From NCBI GenBank assembly GCA_947456855.1, contig CANGTR010000005.1, positions 1 to 64,000 on the forward strand: 64,000 bases of DNA, in the 5' to 3' direction. The translations under genes and the position numbers were made by a program. This DNA comes from Sphingobacteriia bacterium (GTDB taxonomy: Bacteria; Bacteroidota; Bacteroidia; Chitinophagales; Chitinophagaceae). Numbering within the stretch: the first letter of the stretch is position 1; each line of letters opens with the position of its first letter. The notes below the pieces were generated by a model. The model was not told the DNA's origin. It was given only the letters and a program-made list of their open reading frames with translations, and ran no database searches. Shown here one piece after another: positions 50,920 to 62,000 of this stretch.

Positions 50920-51601
50920 AGGAGATAAAATCGAATTCACTGAAGAAATGATTGAAGACATGGGAGATAGCCATATCAGTACATCTATAGATACACCTAT
51001 GGTTGAAACTGCTTTTGATAAAACGGATGAAGAAAAAATGTTGCTTATACAAGAACATTTTAAAGCCATTATGGAAACAATGGGCTTAGACCTCTCCGAC
51101 GATAGTTTGAAAGGAACGCCTAAACGTGTTGCAAAAATGTTTATTAAAGAAATATTCAGCGGCTTGAATCCAGCCAATAAACCATCTATTGCACTCTTCG
51201 AAAATAAATACAAGTACAATGAAATGTTGGTAGAAAAAAACATTTCATTTTACAGCAATTGCGAACATCATTTTGTACCAATTATTGGAAAAGCACATCT
51301 TGCTTATATTAGTAATGGTAAGGTTATTGGATTGAGTAAGTTAAATCGTTTGGTAGAGTTTTTTGCAAAAAGACCCCAGGTTCAGGAGCGTTTAACTGTT
51401 CAAATAGCTAAAGAGTTGCAAACTGCATTAGGCACCGAAGATGTTGCCATTGTAATTGATGCAAAACATTTATGCGTTGCAAGCAGAGGTGTAGAAGATG
51501 ATACTTCTTCTACCATCACGGCTTTTTATGGCGGTAAATTTAAAGAGGAGAAAAGAAAAGAAGAATTTTTAAGGTATTTAGAATTGAAAACGGAATTCTA
51601 A
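50882..51601 (+). CDS. folE: GTP cyclohydrolase I
   Basis: Converts GTP to 7,8-dihydroneopterin triphosphate, the substrate of folate synthesis and of the two PTPS-type enzymes upstream. The zinc site is YSNCEHHFVPIIGKAHLAYI, with Cys again in KHLCVASRGV. VIGLSKLNRLVEFFAKRPQVQERLT is the core helix. The first ATG (50882, 239 residues) overlaps paralogue 2 by 38 bases. A later ATG at 50948 gives 217 residues, avoids the overlap and still keeps the conserved DMGDSHISTS. I cannot decide between them. Likely one operon with paralogue 2. Confidence 0.94.
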   Translation: MKQSEILSNIRLKGDKIEFTEEMIEDMGDSHISTSIDTPMVETAFDKTDEEKMLLIQEHFKAIMETMGLDLSDDSLKGTPKRVAKMFIKEIFSGLNPANKPSIALFENKYKYNEMLVEKNISFYSNCEHHFVPIIGKAHLAYISNGKVIGLSKLNRLVEFFAKRPQVQERLTVQIAKELQTALGTEDVAIVIDAKHLCVASRGVEDDTSSTITAFYGGKFKEEKRKEEFLRYLELKTEF

Positions 51602-51645
51602 AATATATTTAAAAACACTTACTTTGCTGCATAAATTATCTGTTT

Positions 51646-52539
51646 ATGATGCATGCGTTTGTTTTTCCTGGACAAGGTGCTCAGTTTTCCGGTATGGGAA
51701 AATCCCTTTATGATTCTAGTGTATTGGTTAAAGAATTATTTGAACAAGCCAACGAAATATTGGGTTTTAGGATTAGTGATACCATGTTCTCGGGATCTGA
51801 TGAAGCATTGAAACAAACCAATATTACTCAACCAGCCATTTTCTTACATTCTATTGCAGCATATAGAACCATCGTAAATGCAAAGCCAGCAATGGTTGCA
51901 GGGCATTCATTGGGTGAGTTTTCTGCATTGGTGGCCAATGGTGTTTTAAGTTTTGAAGATGCGCTTAAATTGGTAAGCATAAGGGCAAAAGCAATGCAAA
52001 AAGCATGTGAATTAAACCCTTCAACAATGGCTGCTGTGTTGAATTTAGCAGATGATAAAGTAGCTGAAATTTGTTTGGCTATTCAAAATGAAACAGGTGA
52101 ACTTGTTGTACCTGCAAATTACAATTGCCCGGGTCAGTTGGTAATTAGCGGTTCAATAAAAGGCATCGACATTGCATGTGCAAAAATGAAAGAAGCTGGT
52201 GCTAAACGCGCATTGGTTTTACCTGTTGGCGGAGCATTTCACTCTCCATTGATGTCTCCAGCAAAAGAAGAATTAGCTGCGGCAATTCAATCAACTAATT
52301 TTAATATACCAACATGTGCAGTTTATCAAAATGTAGTTGCAACAGCAGTAACAGATCCAACCGCAATAAAAAATAATTTAATAGAACAATTAACTGGTCC
52401 TGTGAAATGGACACAATCTGTTCAACAAATGGTAGCAGATGGAGCAACTCATTTCACAGAATGTGGTCCAGGAAAAGTATTGCAAGGGTTAATTGGTAAA
52501 ATTGCCGGAAACAATGTTTCTGTTGACGGAGTCAATTGA
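51646..52539 (+). CDS. fabD: Malonyl-CoA:ACP transacylase
   Basis: Loads malonyl groups onto acyl carrier protein for fatty-acid synthesis. The start AFVFPGQGAQFSGMGKSLY is typical. The active-site Ser88 lies in VAGHSLGEFSAL, with the partner His in VGGAFHSPLM (about 200) and Gln in the N-terminal GQGAQ. Length 297 is normal. The first codon is one of two adjacent ATGs. It converges on a GNAT acetyltransferase, overlapping by 8 bases. Confidence 0.95.
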   Translation: MMHAFVFPGQGAQFSGMGKSLYDSSVLVKELFEQANEILGFRISDTMFSGSDEALKQTNITQPAIFLHSIAAYRTIVNAKPAMVAGHSLGEFSALVANGVLSFEDALKLVSIRAKAMQKACELNPSTMAAVLNLADDKVAEICLAIQNETGELVVPANYNCPGQLVISGSIKGIDIACAKMKEAGAKRALVLPVGGAFHSPLMSPAKEELAAAIQSTNFNIPTCAVYQNVVATAVTDPTAIKNNLIEQLTGPVKWTQSVQQMVADGATHFTECGPGKVLQGLIGKIAGNNVSVDGVN

Positions 52540-52993
52540 TACTACAATTGATCCATTCTCCATCAAAACTGGCATTGAATTTTTTATAAAATTCGATTGC
52601 GGGTGTATTCCAATCAAGTACCTGCCATACGATACCCTTTAGGTTTCTTTCTTTAGCTTCAACCATTAATCGTTCAAACAGTTGTTTGCCGATATGTTGT
52701 CCGCGCATTTTTTTTGTTACCAATATGTCTTCTAGGTACATCCTCTGACCTTTCCAAGTACTATATCGAATATAATAAAGTGCAAATCCTTGGATAATTG
52801 GTTGACTATCTGTTGAATCTTTTTCTTCAGCTACAAATGCCCACCAAACTGGGTTTTGGCCAAATCCGCTATCAATAAAATGGTCTAAACTTACAGTTAC
52901 TTCTTCTGGAGCTTTTTCATACTCGGCCAATTCTTGAATTAATTCAAGAATTCTGGAACAATCTTTTTTTTCTGCTCTTCTAATGGTAATCAT
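52532..52993 (-). CDS. GNAT acetyltransferase, SSAT-like
   Basis: A 153-residue acetyltransferase of the GNAT fold. The order ITIRRAEKKDCSRILELIQE, ELAEYEKAPEEV, FALYYIRYSTWKGQRMYLED, RGQHIGKQLFERLM and WNTPAIEFYKKFNA follows spermidine/spermine N1-acetyltransferases closely, including the acetyl-CoA loop (RGQHIGKQL). Polyamines or related diamines are likely acceptors, though bacterial members can also use thialysine. It is a single gene between fabD and the PLP enzyme. Confidence 0.87.
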   Translation of the reverse strand: MITIRRAEKKDCSRILELIQELAEYEKAPEEVTVSLDHFIDSGFGQNPVWWAFVAEEKDSTDSQPIIQGFALYYIRYSTWKGQRMYLEDILVTKKMRGQHIGKQLFERLMVEAKERNLKGIVWQVLDWNTPAIEFYKKFNASFDGEWINCSIN

Positions 52994-53040
52994 TATTAAG
53001 AATTTTGTTCAACCTTGATGCTTAACAATACTTTTATTTG

Positions 53041-54264
53041 TCAGCTTAATGCTTGACTGAAATCATTGATAATATCTTCAATATTCTCAATTCCTACACT
53101 TAAACGAATGAGGCCATCTGTAATACCTGATTGTATTCTTTCTTCTCTTGGAATACCCATATGACTCATGCTTGCAGGGTGCGATAACAATGTGTCAGGC
53201 GTTCCAAATGAAATGGCTTTAACACACATTTGTAATCGGTTGATAAATTGTTGCCCAGCTTCAATTCCACCTTTTAGTTCAAAACTCATCAATGCTCCTG
53301 CATGCCTCATTTGTTTCATTGCAATGGAATAATCAGGGTGAGAAGGCAAGCCACTATAATTTACTTTTTCTACAGCTGGATGTTGATCTAAAAAAACAGC
53401 AAGGTCCATTGCATTATGACAATGACGTTCCATTCTTAATTCTAAGGTTTTCATTCCTTGAGTAAGTAAATAGGCGTCAAAAGGATTGGTGTTTCCTCCT
53501 AATAAAACATGCCATTTCCAAATTGGACCATTCATTTTATCTAAATCTTTTCCTAGCAGAACACCGCCAATTGCTGTACCGTGACCATTTAAAAACTTGG
53601 TAGTAGAATGCATTACAAAGTCTGCACCAAATGCAAAAGGTTGCTGTAAATAAGGCGTTGCAGCAGTATTATCAACTGAAACAAGTACATTGAATTTTTT
53701 TGCAACGGTACAAACCATTTCTATATCAATGCAGCGCAATGTAGGATTAGAAGGTGTTTCAATATGAATCAGTTTGATGTTTGTATTATTCTTTAAACTG
53801 CTTTCTATTGTTGCGGCATCTACTAAATCAATCATAATGGTATTGATGCCTGTGCCCGCTAACACTTTTAACAATAATTCATGTGTGCCCCCATATAAAG
53901 CATGATGAGTTAGAATGGCATCACCTGATTGTAAATTGCCTAAAAACAAAGTGGTAAGAGCAGCTTGGCCACTTGAATGCAATAAGGCTTTTAATTGCAA
54001 TGGTTGATTTTGTTCGTCTCTTATGCCGAAAGATTCCAATGCAGCAATTGTTTCTGCTGCTGTTGTAAAGCTTGGGTTACCCCATCTACTATAAAGTTTT
54101 GATTTGTCTTTGCCTGCAAAACGCTCGCTACCTTCCTGTGCAGTATCAAATGTAAAAGTAGAACTTGCATAAATAGGCGTAAGGTGTGCATGGTCTGCAT
54201 TATCATGACCAGAGGCATGAATGGCTGTAGACCCCATCCCTGTTAATTTTTGTTGACTACTCAT
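53041..54264 (-). CDS. Cys/Met-metabolism PLP enzyme (trans-sulfuration family)
   Basis: A 407-residue fold-type I PLP enzyme of the cystathionine gamma-synthase / O-succinylhomoserine sulfhydrylase / methionine gamma-lyase family. The PLP lysine is Lys223 in MHSTTKFLNGHG, and YSRWGNPSFTTAAETIAALE (about 58-77) provides the phosphate-binding and partner-subunit tyrosine region. SVDNTAATPYLQQPF precedes the lysine block. The exact reaction cannot be read from these motifs. Upstream, a 13-copy heptamer array lies where a promoter should be, with AAGATTTG (minus strand, 54269-54276), one mismatch from the -7 consensus, just before the ATG. Confidence 0.88.
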   Translation of the reverse strand: MSSQQKLTGMGSTAIHASGHDNADHAHLTPIYASSTFTFDTAQEGSERFAGKDKSKLYSRWGNPSFTTAAETIAALESFGIRDEQNQPLQLKALLHSSGQAALTTLFLGNLQSGDAILTHHALYGGTHELLLKVLAGTGINTIMIDLVDAATIESSLKNNTNIKLIHIETPSNPTLRCIDIEMVCTVAKKFNVLVSVDNTAATPYLQQPFAFGADFVMHSTTKFLNGHGTAIGGVLLGKDLDKMNGPIWKWHVLLGGNTNPFDAYLLTQGMKTLELRMERHCHNAMDLAVFLDQHPAVEKVNYSGLPSHPDYSIAMKQMRHAGALMSFELKGGIEAGQQFINRLQMCVKAISFGTPDTLLSHPASMSHMGIPREERIQSGITDGLIRLSVGIENIEDIINDFSQALS

Positions 54265-54283
54265 AATTCAAATCTTTTTTTGT

Positions 54284-54374
54284 ATCTCATATCTCTTATC
54301 TCATATCTCATATCTCATATCTTGTATCTCATATCTCATATCTCATATCTCATATCTCTTATCTCATATCTCTT
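54284..54374. repeat. Heptamer microsatellite, 13 copies of ATCTCAT
   Basis: Thirteen tandem 7-base units fill 91 bases with no interruption. Nine are ATCTCAT, three are ATCTCTT (copies 2, 11 and 13) and one is ATCTTGT (copy 6). The array lies between the fabH stop and the start of the PLP gene (both on the minus strand), just upstream of that gene. Slipped-strand change would alter the distance between upstream promoter elements and the start. Confidence 0.95.
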
Positions 54375-54378
54375 AATT

Positions 54379-55368
54379 CTAATACGCCCATTTTACCAAA
54401 GTAGCGCCCCAAGTAAATCCTCCACCAAAAGCAGCTAGTACCAGGTTGTCTCCTTTTTTTAGTTTGCTTTCCCAGTCCCATAAACACAATGGAAGTGTTG
54501 CCGCTGTTGTGTTTCCGTATTTTTGAATATTAATCATTACTTTTTCTTTAGACAATCCCATTCTATTTGCTGTTGCATCAATGATTCTTAAATTGGCTTG
54601 ATGCGGCACTAACCATGCAATGTCTTCGCCTGTTAATTGATTTCGTTCTAATAATTCGGCGCTAACATCGGCCATTCCTTTTACTGCAAATTTAAATACG
54701 GCCTGCCCCTCTTGATATGCAAAATGTTCTTTGGCCAAAACTGTTTCTACAGTTGCTGGTTTAAGAGAACCTCCCGCTTTCATGTGTAGGTATTCTCTTC
54801 CACTGCCATCACTTCTAAGAATACTGTCTTTTACTCCATTTTCATCAGTTGAAGGTTCTAATAATAAAGCACCTGCACCATCACCAAATATAATACAAGT
54901 TGCACGATCGGTATAATCTATGATCGCGCTCATTTTATCAACTCCAACCACAATTACTTTTTTATAACGTCCACTCTCAATGTACATAGCGCCCGTTGTT
55001 AGAGCATATAAAAAACCACTACATGCAGCACTCATATCATATCCCCATGCATTGGTTGCCCCAATTTTATCTGCAATGATATTGGCTGTTGCAGGAAATA
55101 CCATATCAGGTGTAACTGTAGCACAAATGATACAATCAATCTCTTTCGCATCCATGTTTTTTTTCCTCAAGATTTCTTGAATCGCCGGAACTGCCATATC
55201 GCTGCTTCCTTTGCCAGATTCTTTCAAAATTCTTCTTTCTTCAATTCCAGTTCTAGATCTAATCCATTCATCATTTGTGTCTACCATTTTCTCCAAATCG
55301 AAATTGGTAAGCTTGGTTTCAGGAACATATCCTCCAACTGCAGTAATTGCTGCTGTAATTTTCTCCAT
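54379..55368 (-). CDS. fabH: Beta-ketoacyl-ACP synthase III
   Basis: Starts fatty-acid chains by condensing acyl-CoA with malonyl-ACP, and in this phylum helps set branched-chain content. The catalytic triad is Cys116 ([13 protein letters not shown]), His256 ([11 protein letters not shown]) and Asn286 ([11 protein letters not shown]). Length 329 is standard. It is divergent from ruvA with 99 bases between starts, and its stop is 5 bases from the heptamer array. It forms the initiation step of the pathway whose other members fabD and fabI are also in this window. Confidence 0.95.
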   Translation of the reverse strand: MEKITAAITAVGGYVPETKLTNFDLEKMVDTNDEWIRSRTGIEERRILKESGKGSSDMAVPAIQEILRKKNMDAKEIDCIICATVTPDMVFPATANIIADKIGATNAWGYDMSAACSGFLYALTTGAMYIESGRYKKVIVVGVDKMSAIIDYTDRATCIIFGDGAGALLLEPSTDENGVKDSILRSDGSGREYLHMKAGGSLKPATVETVLAKEHFAYQEGQAVFKFAVKGMADVSAELLERNQLTGEDIAWLVPHQANLRIIDATANRMGLSKEKVMINIQKYGNTTAATLPLCLWDWESKLKKGDNLVLAAFGGGFTWGATLVKWAY

Positions 55369-55467
55369 TTTTCTTCTAATTAGTTGATATTATTGGGATT
55401 TTTATTATTATATAAAACCCTAAAGATACAGCTAATTGCATTCTTTTTACTAATTTAGTGGTCATTT

Positions 55468-56052
55468 ATGATAGCATTTGTTAGAGGTCATTTTGCAGTT
55501 AAAACACCCGCTCGTATAGTGGTTGATGTAAATGGTATTGGTTATGAATTGCATATTAGTTTAAATACCTATTCTGCTATCAGTAATAAAGATAGTGGGC
55601 AGCTTTTTACTTATTTGCACATTACCGAAAACGCGCAAAGCTTATTTGGGTTTGCAGATTTAGCAGAAAAAGAATTGTTTATGCAATTGATTAGCGTTTC
55701 TGGTGTGGGTGCTTCAACTGCTAGGATGATGTTGTCTGGATTAAAGCCAGCAGAAATAACAAGGGCCATTGTGCAGGGGAATACAAAACAGTTGGAAGGA
55801 ATTAAGGGAATTGGTAAAAAATCTGCGGAAAGATTAATTGTAGAATTGAGGGATAAATTGGGCAAACAATCAAACGATTCGATTTTAGCCGGATTTAATG
55901 AACCTCAAAAAGATACAGATGCTGTAAATGCATTAATTTCATTGGGAATTGGAAGAGTAATGGCAGAGCAAGCAGTAAAAAAAGTAGTACAAATGCAGCC
56001 AGACAATAACTCATTAGAAGATATCATTAAATTAGCACTTAAAAACTTATAA
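55468..56052 (+). CDS. ruvA: Holliday junction branch-migration protein RuvA
   Basis: Tetrameric junction-binding subunit of the RuvAB motor. The N-terminal OB fold (MIAFVRGHFAVKTPARIVVD) is followed by two helix-hairpin-helix motifs (VSGVGASTARMMLSG near 77-91 and GIKGIGKKSAERLIVELRDK near 110-130) and the mobile C-terminal domain that binds RuvB. Length 194 is normal. It is followed by sprA after 39 bases, a pairing common in Bacteroidota, where ruvA and sprA are often neighbours. Confidence 0.95.
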   Translation: MIAFVRGHFAVKTPARIVVDVNGIGYELHISLNTYSAISNKDSGQLFTYLHITENAQSLFGFADLAEKELFMQLISVSGVGASTARMMLSGLKPAEITRAIVQGNTKQLEGIKGIGKKSAERLIVELRDKLGKQSNDSILAGFNEPQKDTDAVNALISLGIGRVMAEQAVKKVVQMQPDNNSLEDIIKLALKNL

Positions 56053-56091
56053 GCGATCGCATAGAGCTCTACTTCACCAAGTTTCCGGTTT

Positions 56092-59000
56092 TTGCATTAT
56101 TCAAGGATTTTTCTGTCCATTATTAATTTACTGCTATGTGCTCAATTAGTTGCACAACAGAAGGACAGTTTGCGTTTTCCAATTAGCGATCGCAGAGGCG
56201 ACCCGTTTACCAGTACTACTAAAAATCCTTTTGATTTAAACGATACCGCGCTCATCAAAAAATCAATCGAATACGATCCAAAAACAAAATCTTATTTCAT
56301 CAAAGAAAAAATCGGATCAACCATTTATAGAAAACCTACAACCGTTCAATTTGATGAATATTGGCGCCTGCAAAATCAACAAGCAGAAAAAGACTATTTT
56401 AAAAAAAGAGCAGATGCGTTAACGCAACTCAATAAAAAAGTTGCTCGCCCTCCAATGCGCGTATACGATAAATTATTCGATCGGATTTTTGGCATGAGTG
56501 GTGACAATTTAAAAGTGGATATTCGTCCAAGTGGCGAAGTGAATATTTTGGCCGGTTATCAAGGACAAAATATTAAAAATCCAACACTTCCAGAACGCGC
56601 AAGAAAAAATGGCGGCTTTGATTTTGATATGAATGCCAATCTTAATCTCAACGCAAATATTGGAGATAAGTTAAAATTCCCCATCAATTACAATACTTTA
56701 TCTAATCTGGGTTTTGATAATCAATTGAAACTGGATTACAAGGGTATGGATGATGAAATCATCAAGAGTATAGAAGCGGGTAATATCTCTTTTCAATCAA
56801 GAGGAACTTTAATTCCTAGTGCGCAAAATTTATTCGGAATTAAAACGCAATTGCAATTTGGAAAATTATTTGTTACAGCTGCATTGGCCAATCAACGATC
56901 TACCAGACAAACATTGTCCTTACAGGGAGGAGCTGCTACTCAATCTTTTCAAAAAAGATTAGATGATTACGAAGAGAATAGACACTTTTTGATGGGTAAT
57001 TTCTTTCGAGCCAATTTTAATAAAACAATGCGCAATTTACCTGTTGTAAATTCGCAAGTACAAGTTCAGCGAGTAGAAGTATGGGTAACCAATAGAACGG
57101 GAGCCACTACCGAAGCCCGTGATATTGTGGGACTAATGGACTTAGGAGAATCTAGGCCTTACAATCCATCTGTTCAATCATTAAGTATAAATCCATTGCC
57201 TGCAAATGGTGCCAATAATTTATTTAGTTCTTTGGTTGGAGATCCGAATGCGCGTAATCCAGCATTTATTAATAGTTTATTATTGAGTAAAGGGCTTCGA
57301 CCAGTTGATGATTACGAAAAAACTTTTGCAAGAAAGCTTACCAGCAATGAATACTATTTTAATCCCCAGGCAGGTTTCATTTCTGTAAATACACAATTGC
57401 AAGCAGATGAAGTATTGGCAATTGCATATCAGTATACCTACAATGGTCGCGTATTTCAAGTGGGTGAATTTTCGCAGGATATTGCATTGGACTCTAATCA
57501 GGGTGTGCAAAAAGTATTGTTCTTAAAATTATTAAAAGCAACATCACAAAGGCCTGAATTGCCGCTTTGGGGTTTGATGATGAAGAATGTATATTCTTTG
57601 GATTTGTTTGGAGGTATACAAAGAGAGGATTTTAAATTAAATGTTTTATACGAAGAACCAAGTGGTGGATTAAAACGATTTTTGCCGGAAACTGCTCAGG
57701 CTGTAGAAGGGCAACCATTGTTGCGTTTACTGAATTTAGACCGGCTTAATAATCGAAACGATCCGCAACCAGATGGTGTGTTTGATTATATCGAAGGATT
57801 CACCATTTTGCCCCAAATGGGTAGGGTTGTTTTTCCTGTACTTGAACCATTCGGAAGAGATTTAGATACATTGGCATTTGCTGGTTTACCTGTTACTACT
57901 AAGAATAAATACATCTATTATCAATTGTATGATTCTATCAAAGCAATTGCTCAAACTTATGCGAATTTAAATCGATTCGTAATGCAAGGTCAAGTAAAGG
58001 GAAGCACAGGAGGATCGGAAATTTATTTAAATACGTTTAATATTCCACCAGGTTCGGTTGCTGTATCTGCAGGAGGTCAGGTGTTAAGGGAAGGATCAGA
58101 TTTTATTGTTGATTATAATTTAGGGACAGTAAAAATCATCAATCAAGGAATCTTAAGTTCCAATCTGCCTGTTAGTGTTTCATTTGAAAACAATATAGGT
58201 TTTGGTGTTCAGCAAAGAGGATTTACCGGACTTAGATTGGATTATGTTGCGAGTAAAAAATTAAGTATCGGAACAAGTTTTGTAAAATTAGGTGAACGAC
58301 CTTTTTTTACTAAAATGGGATATGGCGATGATCCAATTAGAAATACCATGTATGGATTTGATTTTAATTATAGATCTGACTTGCCAGGATTAACGAGGTT
58401 GCTCAATAAGTTGCCTTACTACGATACTAAAGCAAAGTCTTCTATCAACGCGTATGGGGAAGCTGCATTTTTACAGCCTGGTCATCCACCTCAAATTGGT
58501 AAAGGAGATCAGGGTTTAATTTTTATTGATGATTTTGAAGGTACAAGGGCAACCATTGATTTGCGCTTTCCTTTTGTATCATGGGCAATGGCATCTACAC
58601 CACAAGGGAATGTCAAATTCCCAGAATCAACTTTAACCGATAGTATAGATTATAATAAGAACAGGGCTAAATTGGCTTGGTACAATATTGAACCCAATTT
58701 GCAAGATAAGAATAGCCCTAATAATCCTTTGCGAAGAAATTTAGCTGAGTTAAGTGATCCCAGGGTTAGGCAAGTATTTACCAATGAATTATTTCCACAG
58801 CGCACAACCAATATAACAGATGTGCAAGCTGCAACTTTCGACTTAGCGTATTATCCAACCGATAAAGGTCAATATAATTTTGAATCTTCTCCTACACAAA
58901 TCAACGCTCAGGGAAAATTAAATAATCCAGCTGCAAGGTGGGGAGGAGTTATGCGCTCCATTGATCAAACAGATTTTGAAACCAACAATATTGAGTTTGT

Positions 59001-62000
59001 AGAATTTTGGATGCAGAACCCTTTTATTACCAATCCTACAAGTAAGGGTGGTAAACTGTTTTTAAATTTTGGTAATATCAGTGAAGATGTACTTAAAGAC
59101 GGTAAAAGATTTTATGAAAATGGAATGAACACTCCTACTATTCCTGCTGCAGTTGACAGTAGCAATACCTGGGGCAAAACGCCGGTAAATCCAATTCAAA
59201 TAACACAGGCATTTAGCAACGATCCTAATGATCGACCTTTTCAGGATGTTGGTTATGATGGATTGGATGATAATGGAGAGCGAAGAAAAAAAGGATATGT
59301 ATTGAATCGATTGGCTAACAATTTTGGAGCAGGTTCTGCATTGTATCAAAGAACTTTACGAGATCCTTCTAATGACAATTATTTATGGTATAGAGATCCA
59401 TCATTTGATGCATCGGGAACAGGTATTTTAGGCAGGTACAAAAATTTTAATAATCAACAAGGTAATTCTCCTGTTGCAACTACTGAGGGACAATTTACTT
59501 CTGCTGCTACTTTGTTTCCAGACAATGAAGATTTGAATAGAGACAATACACTGAATGAAACGGAGTCTTATTATGAATACGAAGTACAATTAAGACCTGG
59601 TATGGATGTTGGATCTGCACAGTTTCCATATATCACCGATAAAAGAAGGGTTACTGTTAATTCTGCCGACGGTATTACCAGAACAGAAGATTGGTTTTTA
59701 TTCAGAGTGCCTATCAGAAATTTTTCTAGAAAAGTAGGTAACATTCCAGATTTCAAATCCATTCGTTTTGCAAGAATGTACCTCACCGATTTTGAAGACT
59801 CTGTTGTACTTCGTTTGGCAAGATTGGATTTGGTAAGAAACCAATGGCGACAATTTATTTACAATATCGATACCACGGGGTCTTATACTCCAATCAATAA
59901 TGCAGGAACCAATACATCATTCAATACTTTGGCAGTTAACTTAGAAGAAAATAGCAGCAGACAACCTGTTAATTACATCATGCCGCCGAATGTTGAAAGA
60001 GTTCAATTGTTAAGTAATAATGGCGTGAACTTACAACAGAATGAACAAGCTTTAAGTTTGCGTGTAAATAATTTACAAACTGGGGGTACCAGAGGAGTTT
60101 TTAAAACCCTCAACTTAGACATACGGCGATACGCAAAAATGTCGATGTATTTACATGCAGAATCAATTGTTGGACAAGCTCCGATAAAAGACGATCAATT
60201 AAATGCAATTATTCGCATTGGGCAAGATTTTTTAAACAATTATTATGAAATAAAAATTCCACTAAAAATTACTCCACCAGGTCAATACCCCAGAGGGCAA
60301 GAAGAAAAAGTATGGCCTGATGCCAATAATATAGATTTTAGTTTGCGTGAATTAATTGATTTGAAGTTAGCAAGAAATAATAGCGGGGCATCGGTAACCA
60401 CTATTTTCAGAAAATTAATTGGCAATAAAACTTTCTCCATCATGGGTAATCCAAATATGGGAGAAGTAAGGGGAATTTTAGTAGGGGTAGAAAATCCATT
60501 TATGGGTGATGGCCAATCGATTAGTACAGAAGTTTGGATGAATGAACTGCGCTTATCTGGTATTGATGAAAATGGAGGATGGGCAGCACTCGGAAGAGTA
60601 GATTTGGTATTGGCCGATTTGGGTACATTGTCTGTTTCTGCCAATAAATATACTCAAGGATTTGGTACAATTGAGCAAAGGGTAAATGAGCGGGCTAAAG
60701 ATAATTTAACGCAATTTGATATAGCAGCAAATATTGATGCTGGAAAATTGATGCCCAAAAAAGCAAAATTGTCTATACCTGTTTATGCTAGTTTAAATAG
60801 AAGTATTCGAACTCCTGAATTCGATCCCTATGATTTAGATATTCGTTACAAAGAAAAATTAAGCAATAGTCCTTTGGCATTTAGAGATTCTATTGCAGAT
60901 GCTGCGGCTGATCAAACAACCATTCAAACCTTGAATTTTACCAATGTAAGGGTGATGCCAAGTAATGGAAAACCAGGATTATTGAAGTTGAGTAATTTTG
61001 ATTTGAGTTATGCATTTTCTCAAACGGATCATGCAAGTCCTGTAATCAAACAAAACAAAATAATCAGGCATCGAGCTGGCTTTGGATATACTTATATTGG
61101 TCAGAGTCAATTTCAAGAGCCTTTCAAAAAAATCATCAAAGGTAAATCGCCATGGCTTGCATGGATTAGAGACGCCAATTATAACTTAAAACCATCTTTT
61201 TTAAATTTTAGGGCCGACATCAATCGACAGTTTGGAGAATTTATACCGCGAATTGTAAATAACAATAATAGCAAAGTGGACAGAGTGGATACTACCTATG
61301 ACAAGTATTTCACCTTTGATCGGTTTTATAACATGCGTTGGGATTTAACACGATCAATCAATTTTGATTTTAATGCAACCAATAATGCTAGGGTAGACGA
61401 ACCTTTCGGTAGAATTGACAATGGCTTTAAGAAAGATTCAGTGCGCAATAATTTTTTAAATGGGGGCAGAAATACTTTGTATACCCAAAAGGCATTGCTC
61501 AATTATAATATTCCTTTAAACAAATTTCCCCTCTCCGATTGGATTACTGCAAGATATAGTTATGGAACTTCTTATGGTTGGATAGGGGCTAGTAGAATTG
61601 CTTTTAACCTTGGTAATACAATAGAAAATTCTCAAGAGAATAATTTTAATGCACAATTAAATTTTGGTAATTTATATACAAAATCTAAGTGGTTAAGAGC
61701 ACTTGATAATATTCCAGTACCTAAATCTAAAAACGATCAGCTCTCTAATAAAGCCATCAATTCTTTGGGTGCTTCCTTGCCATCGAAAGATGAAGTATTA
61801 AAAGGATTAGAGGGCAAAGACAAAACTGCGGCCTTGCAAAAATGGCGACAACAAAGAAGAGATATCAGAATAGCAGACAAATTAAGCAGGGCCAATCAAA
61901 CCCCAGAGCTAACCAGTTTTGAAAGAACTTTAGGGAAATTTATTACCATGTTTCGGCAGGCGTCTATCAATTATAGCGAAAATTTTAGAAGTAGGCTACC

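Noticed and set aside
54250-54438. 62-codon plus-strand frame of repeated LISYLIS-type residues
   Set aside because: It is only a translation of the heptamer microsatellite and overlaps the starts or ends of real genes on the other strand.
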